Shown in pieces: positions 6,239 to 9,055 of a stretch of 9,055 bases of DNA. The first letter of the stretch is position 1. Every line of letters starts with the position of its first letter. The translations under genes were made by a program, and so were the position numbers. The stretch comes from an uncultured Candidatus Saccharibacteria bacterium. Its GTDB lineage: Bacteria; Patescibacteriota; Saccharimonadia; Saccharimonadales; Saccharimonadaceae. Below the pieces are notes generated by a model. It was not told the DNA's origin, made no database searches, and saw nothing but the letters and a program-made list of their open reading frames with translations. The stretch is taken from positions 1 to 9,055 of the forward strand of contig CAMHRH010000030.1 of the NCBI GenBank assembly GCA_946187605.1, in the 5' to 3' direction.

Positions 6239-7603
6239 ATGAAAAAAGCTTTTGATTATGACTTAGTCGTTATTGGTAGTGGCGACGCTGGTAGCGAAGC
6301 GGCATTGATCGCCGCAAAATCTGGTCTAAAGACCGCGCTAATTGAAGCAGATAAGTGGGGCGGCTCAAGCCTCAATTCGAGTAATATTCCGTTTGGTGCG
6401 ATTGCGTTTGCGGCACAAAATTATCGTCGAGCAAAAGATGGCGTGAAGTTTGGCATTTCGAGCGGAAATTTACGCTATAATTTCCCTACTTTAAGTAACT
6501 GGAAGAACGTGGCAACCAAGCGTGCCGGCGCTAATAGTAAGAAGTTTTTCGAAGAAGCTGGTATTAAGTGTATCCACGGTACGGCGCGTTTCGTCTCACC
6601 ACGCGAGATTACCGTCGGAAGTGACACTATCAAGGCGAAGAAGTACCTGGTTGCGACTGGCGCGTCCGTGAGCGATACCGGGATTAAGATTGCCGATAAT
6701 GTTGATTATCTTTTGCCGAACACTGTCGCGGATATTAAGCGTATGCCAAAGAGTATATTTATTGTCGGCGCTGGCTCGACCGGATGCGAATTTGCGCAAT
6801 TCTTCTCTGCTCTAGGTTCAGAGGTAGTGATTGCAGATATCGCTGGACGACTGCTGCCGAAGGAAGACGAGGAAGTCGGCCAGGTTTTAGATGAGGTTTT
6901 TCATAAGAACCGTATCAAAGTTTTAACCCAATCGCGCGTTATCGCGATTGAGCAAAATGGCGTCGAAAAACGCGTAGTATTTATGCGCGGCGGCCAGGAA
7001 AAGACCGTAAAGGTCGATGCTGTCGTACTATGTACCGGAAGCGCACCGAATGTTAATATGGGCCTCGAGAATGCTGGCATTAAGTATGCGCAGGGCGGTA
7101 TAAAAGTCGATAAAACTATGCAAACTAGCGTCAAGCATATTTATGCAGCTGGTGATGTTGTAGGCGGCAATAGCTCGAGCGAAAAGGCAGTGCTAGATGC
7201 GCGTGTCGCAGTCGCACATATCATTGGACGTTCGAAATCAGAAACAAATTATACTGGGCTAATTCGCATTACAAATACATATCCAGAAGTTGCGCAAGTT
7301 GGTATTAGCGAGGACGACTGTATCCGTCGCGATCGTAAAATCAAGAAAATCGTCGTACCACTGCAGGCAGTCCAGAAATCTGTGATAAGTGATTTTTACG
7401 ATGGCTTCGTTAAATTAATTTTTGGCAAATCCGGGACATTAATCGGTGGCACAGTCATGGCGCCAAATGCCGGAATCGTCGCACAGGAACTAGCATATGC
7501 AGTGCGTTATGAAATGACGGCTAGCGAAATAGCAGCCGTGCCGCACGCAATGAATGATTGGAGCGAACTGATCCATACCGCCGCCGAGCGAATGAAGAAA
7601 TAA
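6239..7603 (+). CDS. FAD/NAD(P) oxidoreductase of the Lpd/MerA fold lacking the active disulfide
   Basis: Cytoplasmic flavoprotein of 454 residues with the full class I pyridine nucleotide-disulfide oxidoreductase layout: FAD Rossmann motif VIGSGDAG (11-18), NAD(P) motif IVGAGSTGCE (175-184), second FAD motif YAAGDVVGG (302-310), and the dimer-interface domain from about 338 to the end. The active-site loop, normally GGTCLNVGCIPSK, reads GGSSLNSSNIPFG (41-53), so both redox cysteines are replaced (Ser44, Asn49). At the C-terminus, HAHPTLSE of Lpd aligns with HAMNDWSE (436-443); the catalytic His becomes Met438 while Glu443 stays. It therefore cannot work as a dithiol reductase. Soluble transhydrogenase SthA is a known relative without the disulfide, so NAD(P)H oxidase, transhydrogenase or quinone-type chemistry is possible. 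It is last in the operon with the 6-TM and ATP-cone-like genes. Confidence 0.93.
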   Translation: MKKAFDYDLVVIGSGDAGSEAALIAAKSGLKTALIEADKWGGSSLNSSNIPFGAIAFAAQNYRRAKDGVKFGISSGNLRYNFPTLSNWKNVATKRAGANSKKFFEEAGIKCIHGTARFVSPREITVGSDTIKAKKYLVATGASVSDTGIKIADNVDYLLPNTVADIKRMPKSIFIVGAGSTGCEFAQFFSALGSEVVIADIAGRLLPKEDEEVGQVLDEVFHKNRIKVLTQSRVIAIEQNGVEKRVVFMRGGQEKTVKVDAVVLCTGSAPNVNMGLENAGIKYAQGGIKVDKTMQTSVKHIYAAGDVVGGNSSSEKAVLDARVAVAHIIGRSKSETNYTGLIRITNTYPEVAQVGISEDDCIRRDRKIKKIVVPLQAVQKSVISDFYDGFVKLIFGKSGTLIGGTVMAPNAGIVAQELAYAVRYEMTASEIAAVPHAMNDWSELIHTAAERMKK

Positions 7604-7627
7604 AAAAGCACAGCGCTTAGCTGTGTT
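7602..7627 (-). terminator. Intrinsic terminator of the initiator tRNA, between convergent genes
   Basis: On the minus strand ACACAGC pairs with GCTGTGC around a short loop (core stem 7609-7614 with 7620-7625), followed by six T (7602-7607). It begins about 10 bases after the tRNA CCA end. On the plus strand the same stem follows the flavoprotein stop but has only a weak T run, so it may act both ways. Confidence 0.8.
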
Positions 7628-7636
7628 CATAAAACT

Positions 7637-7713
7637 TGGTGGCGGGGGTTGGATTTGAACCAACGACCTTCTGGTTATGGGCCAGACGAGCTACCAGGCT
7701 GCTCTACCCCGCG
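7637..7713 (-). tRNA. Initiator tRNA-fMet (CAU) with C33
   Basis: 77-base cloverleaf with encoded CCA: acceptor CGCGGGG/CCCCGCC, D stem GAGC/GCTC, anticodon stem TCTGG/CCAGA, T stem GTTGG/CCAAC with loop TTCAAAT. It is an initiator by the mismatched first pair (C1 with C72; E. coli has C1-A72), the A11-U24 pair, the AGCCTGGTAG D loop and the AGGTC variable loop. Two departures stand out. The anticodon loop is CCCATAA, so position 33 is C instead of the near-universal U. The three G-C pairs usual in the initiator anticodon stem are only two, because 29-41 is U-A. MetRS (metG) in this window would charge it. Confidence 0.95.
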
Positions 7714-7724
7714 ACGATTACATT

Positions 7725-7753
7725 ATTATATTGCTAGCTAAACAAAAAGTCAA
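7725..7753 (-). promoter_or_regulatory. Promoter of the initiator tRNA
   Basis: TTGACT (-35, 7748-7753), a 17-bp spacer and TATAAT (-10, 7725-7730), ending 11 bases before the mature tRNA 5' end. It is the best full promoter in the window. It overlaps the last codons and stop of the upstream FtsB-like gene on the same strand. Confidence 0.8.
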
Positions 7754-8153
7754 GCCATTCCTCGAAGTTGCTACGCTCCGAGGTAGTATCGCCGTCAAAG
7801 TCTTCATATTTTTTAATCGCTTTTTCACTATTATCCGGTAAGATTACCATCGTCTCGCCATCGAGCATCTTACCCTGTTTGGCGCGCGCCATAATCTCTT
7901 GATATTCTTCAGTTTTATAGTATTCTTGCTCAAGCTTTAGTGTGTCAACTTCGAGCTGGAGGACTTTTGCTTCCAGCGAACGCTCTTTCATTTTTTGCTC
8001 AAGTTGCCAGTTGCGCGTAGTAGCAGTAATCGTATTATAAGAAAAAACGAGACCAAGAATTAATGCTGCTGCGGTAGCGACGTTATGGACAGTCAAAAAA
8101 TCTTTCTTCGTATAGTAGCGCAAACGACGAAGTTGGGTTTTGATTTTGTCCAT
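7734..8153 (-). CDS. Septum formation initiator, FtsB/DivIC-like
   Basis: Bitopic membrane protein of 139 residues, probably part of the FtsB/DivIC-FtsL-FtsQ divisome link that activates septal wall synthesis. Residues 1-22 are a basic cytoplasmic tail (KTQLRRLRYYTKKD), about 24-45 are the membrane helix (VHNVATAAALILGLVFSYNTIT), and about 48-83 form a coiled coil (EQKMKERSLEAKVLQLEVDTLKLEQ, shown in part). Then comes the family signature YYKTEEYQEIMARAKQGKMLDGETMVILP, in which residues after the coil lead to ...GE..V.LP. An acidic tail (about 115-139) follows. The frame is open to a TTG at 8171, but the ATG at 8153 is preferred because TATAAT lies 6 bases upstream of it, inside the longer version. 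It ends at TAG 7734-7736, overlapping the tRNA promoter. Confidence 0.85.
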   Translation of the reverse strand: MDKIKTQLRRLRYYTKKDFLTVHNVATAAALILGLVFSYNTITATTRNWQLEQKMKERSLEAKVLQLEVDTLKLEQEYYKTEEYQEIMARAKQGKMLDGETMVILPDNSEKAIKKYEDFDGDTTSERSNFEEWLDFLFS

Positions 8154-8159
8154 AGGGAT

Positions 8160-8165
8160 ATTATA
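8160..8165 (-). promoter_or_regulatory. -10 box of the FtsB-like gene
   Basis: TATAAT on the minus strand with six bases (ATCCCT) before the ATG at 8153, repeating the spacing seen at metG and ruvC. The -35 region would fall in the left arm of the inverted repeat starting at 8183. Confidence 0.65.
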
Positions 8166-8182
8166 ACGCAAATGCTTTTATG

Positions 8183-8310
8183 TATGCGCACTGCCACTTC
8201 GCTACGCGAGACACGACGTTCGCTCGGCCCGTCGTTACGGGCGAGCGCCGCCTCCTACTCGGCCGTAGCCTCCGTAAGGTCTCGCAACCGAAGTGGCAGC
8301 GCTGCGCATA
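8183..8310. repeat. GC-rich inverted-repeat element with nested hairpins
   Basis: The outer arms pair over 19 bp: TATGCGCA + CTGCCACTTCG (8183-8201) with CGAAGTGGCAG + TGCGCATA (8289-8310), with a 3-base CGC bulge on the right. A second helix, GCGAGAC/GTCTCGC (8206-8212 with 8279-8285), lies inside. Within that sit an 11-bp hairpin with one bulged G (8221-8247, loop CGTT) and a small CTAC/GTAG hairpin (8255-8268). The result is a branched fold of 128 bases. It carries no convincing gene. It could be a structured RNA, a MITE-like or REP-like genomic repeat, or a cruciform; the sequence alone does not decide. It lies between the divergent FtsB-like gene and a tRNA. Confidence 0.75.
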
Positions 8311-8362
8311 ATGCAAGTAAAGGCTTTATCCGTAAAAGGCCCCACCCATATCCAGAGCTTTA

Positions 8363-8371
8363 TGGTAGAAT
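8363..8371 (+). promoter_or_regulatory. Extended -10 promoter of the second CAU tRNA
   Basis: TGGTAGAAT (TGn plus hexamer), ending 10 bases before the tRNA 5' end. No -35 is evident at 17 bp. Confidence 0.5.
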
Positions 8372-8381
8372 TAATAGGTAT

Positions 8382-8457
8382 GGGGGCATAGCTCAGTGGT
8401 TAGAGCAGTCGGCTCATAACCGATTGGTCCCTGGTTCAAGCCCAGGTGCCCCCACCA
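8382..8457 (+). tRNA. tRNA with CAU anticodon (elongator Met or Ile2)
   Basis: 76-base cloverleaf with encoded CCA: acceptor GGGGGCA/TGCCCCC, D stem GCTC/GAGC, anticodon stem GTCGG/CCGAT with loop CTCATAA (normal U33), variable loop TGGTC, T stem CCTGG/CCAGG. The fully paired acceptor end rules out an initiator. CAU can be elongator Met, or Ile2 if C34 is changed to lysidine by TilS. The AGTGGTTAGAGCA D arm and TTGGTC variable region resemble E. coli Ile2, but such arms also occur in elongator Met, so the identity is left open. Confidence 0.93.
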
Positions 8458-8508
8458 AACGGTTTATAAAATCATTTTCAACTATTCTGCAACCTATAAA
8501 TGTCCGTT
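8458..8508. repeat. Imperfect inverted repeat directly after the tRNA
   Basis: AACGG + TTTATA (8458-8468) pairs with TATAAA + CCGTT (8495-8508) with a 3-base TGT bulge and a 26-base AT-rich loop. It starts on the base after the tRNA CCA. No T run follows, so it is not a clear terminator. It could be chance in AT-rich DNA or a processing or attachment-type site. Confidence 0.35.
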
Positions 8509-8540
8509 AAATCCCCAACAAGATGGTCTAGCTAGAAATA

Positions 8541-9055
8541 CTATATTTTTCTCATTAATCTGAATACGGTAGTAGCATTATTCTTTATTGCGCCATCAAC
8601 TGTCTCAACTTTTTCTTTTTTATATATATCAACAAAGCCCAACGACTTTAGAATAGAATCCATCTCATCTTTGGCTTGATAACTTATATAAAGTTTTTTC
8701 TTTCCGCTCTCCCCCAAATACGGTTCATCTGTGAATTCCTCCCCATCTCCCAACTGATACGATATGAGAACAACACCTTTCTCTTTCAATATATCGTAGA
8801 CATCAGATAAGACTTTGCGAAGGTCGTCTTTTGGTAGATGAAATAAGGAATAAACCGCAAATACTGCATCTACGGAGTTATCTTTAAAATGGTTTCTAAC
8901 ATTCACCATATCGTCAAGAATATACGGAATTTCACCATGGATTTTAAAAGCTTCGTCTTTCATTTTGGGCGAAAAATCTAGTCCAATATATTCGTATCCC
9001 TTTTTATTAAAATAAGCATACGTCCTGCCAGTTCCTGCGCCTAAATCTAAGATGG
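8541..9055 (-). CDS. Class I SAM-dependent methyltransferase, 5' end outside window
   Basis: Small-molecule type methyltransferase of unknown substrate. The frame stays open to the window edge; the first ATG inside the window (8963) is internal because residues before it, ILDLGAGTGRTYAYF and YEYIGLDFSPKM, are motif I (SAM binding) and the acidic motif II end. At least 170 residues are visible. Motif IV-like VDAVFAVYSLFHLPKDDL and LKEKGVVLISYQLGDGEE follow, as in the Methyltransf_11/25 group, and the C-terminus is ILKSLGFVDIYKKEKVE...TTVFRLMRKI. Base use differs from the rest: a hand count of 8581-8640 gives 19 G+C in 60, against 32 in 60 for 1381-1440 in metG. This suggests a gene gained by transfer. 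It converges with the tRNA at 8382-8457. Confidence 0.85.
   Translation of the reverse strand, partial: ILDLGAGTGRTYAYFNKKGYEYIGLDFSPKMKDEAFKIHGEIPYILDDMVNVRNHFKDNSVDAVFAVYSLFHLPKDDLRKVLSDVYDILKEKGVVLISYQLGDGEEFTDEPYLGESGKKKLYISYQAKDEMDSILKSLGFVDIYKKEKVETVDGAIKNNATTVFRLMRKI

Noticed and set aside
6239..7603. Calling this gene lpdA or merA
   Set aside because: The fold is right but both active cysteines and the catalytic His are missing, so either name would claim a reaction it cannot do.
8154..8171. TTG start at 8171 for the FtsB-like gene
   Set aside because: The extra codons include the TATAAT box. The ATG at 8153 gives a normal N-terminus and matches the spacing at other genes.
8085..8510. 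Plus-strand open frame of 141 codons across the inverted repeat and tRNA
   Set aside because: It overlaps the FtsB-like gene, the inverted repeat and a complete tRNA. Its sequence is Arg/Ser-rich, as expected from reading a GC-rich repeat.

Overview
The window looks like a piece of a small-genome Candidate Phyla Radiation bacterium, most likely Candidatus Saccharibacteria (TM7). This is inferred from gene content and not proven: a lamin-tail surface protein next to ruvC, a short MetRS with one zinc knuckle, a disulfide-less Lpd-like flavoprotein, several secreted proteins with low-complexity linkers, and -10 boxes placed directly before start codons. The standard genetic code appears to be in use. 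TGA ends the cell wall hydrolase, ruvC and the 6-TM protein, and no other gene has an internal TGA.

Layout. 1-784 (+): the 3' part of a Thr-rich surface protein, followed by a hairpin terminator that probably serves both strands. 855-2264 (-): metG. 2333-3097 (-): secreted SleB/CwlJ-type cell wall hydrolase with its own leader, ribosome binding site and terminator. 3182-3679 (-): ruvC. 3703-5199 (-): one long frame coding for a secreted lamin-tail protein. It is split by an in-frame TGA at 4228-4230, beyond which 174 codons stay open and encode the end of the lamin-tail domain, four perfect C-x12-C repeats, a membrane anchor and a basic tail. 5277-7603 (+): a tight three-gene operon of a 6-TM protein, a small ATP-cone-like protein and a flavoprotein of the dihydrolipoamide dehydrogenase/mercuric reductase fold that lacks the redox cysteines and the catalytic His. 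7637-7713 (-): initiator tRNA with odd features. 7734-8153 (-): FtsB/DivIC-like divisome protein. 8183-8310: a GC-rich inverted-repeat element that could fold as a branched RNA or cruciform. 8382-8457 (+): a second CAU tRNA. 8541 to the window end (-): an AT-richer SAM methyltransferase, cut by the window edge.

How the genes fit together. Translation initiation (metG, initiator tRNA), recombination (ruvC) and division (FtsB-like) are housekeeping. The Thr-rich protein, the hydrolase and the lamin-tail protein are all predicted to be exported, which would suit an epibiont that lives on another bacterium. Four genes have a -10-like hexamer exactly 6 nt before the chosen ATG, and two more have one 7-8 nt before it, which suggests leaderless mRNAs. 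The hydrolase is the exception, with a leader and a Shine-Dalgarno sequence. There is no CRISPR array, insertion sequence or rRNA. After the split gene is counted, no stretch over 300 bases is left without a gene.
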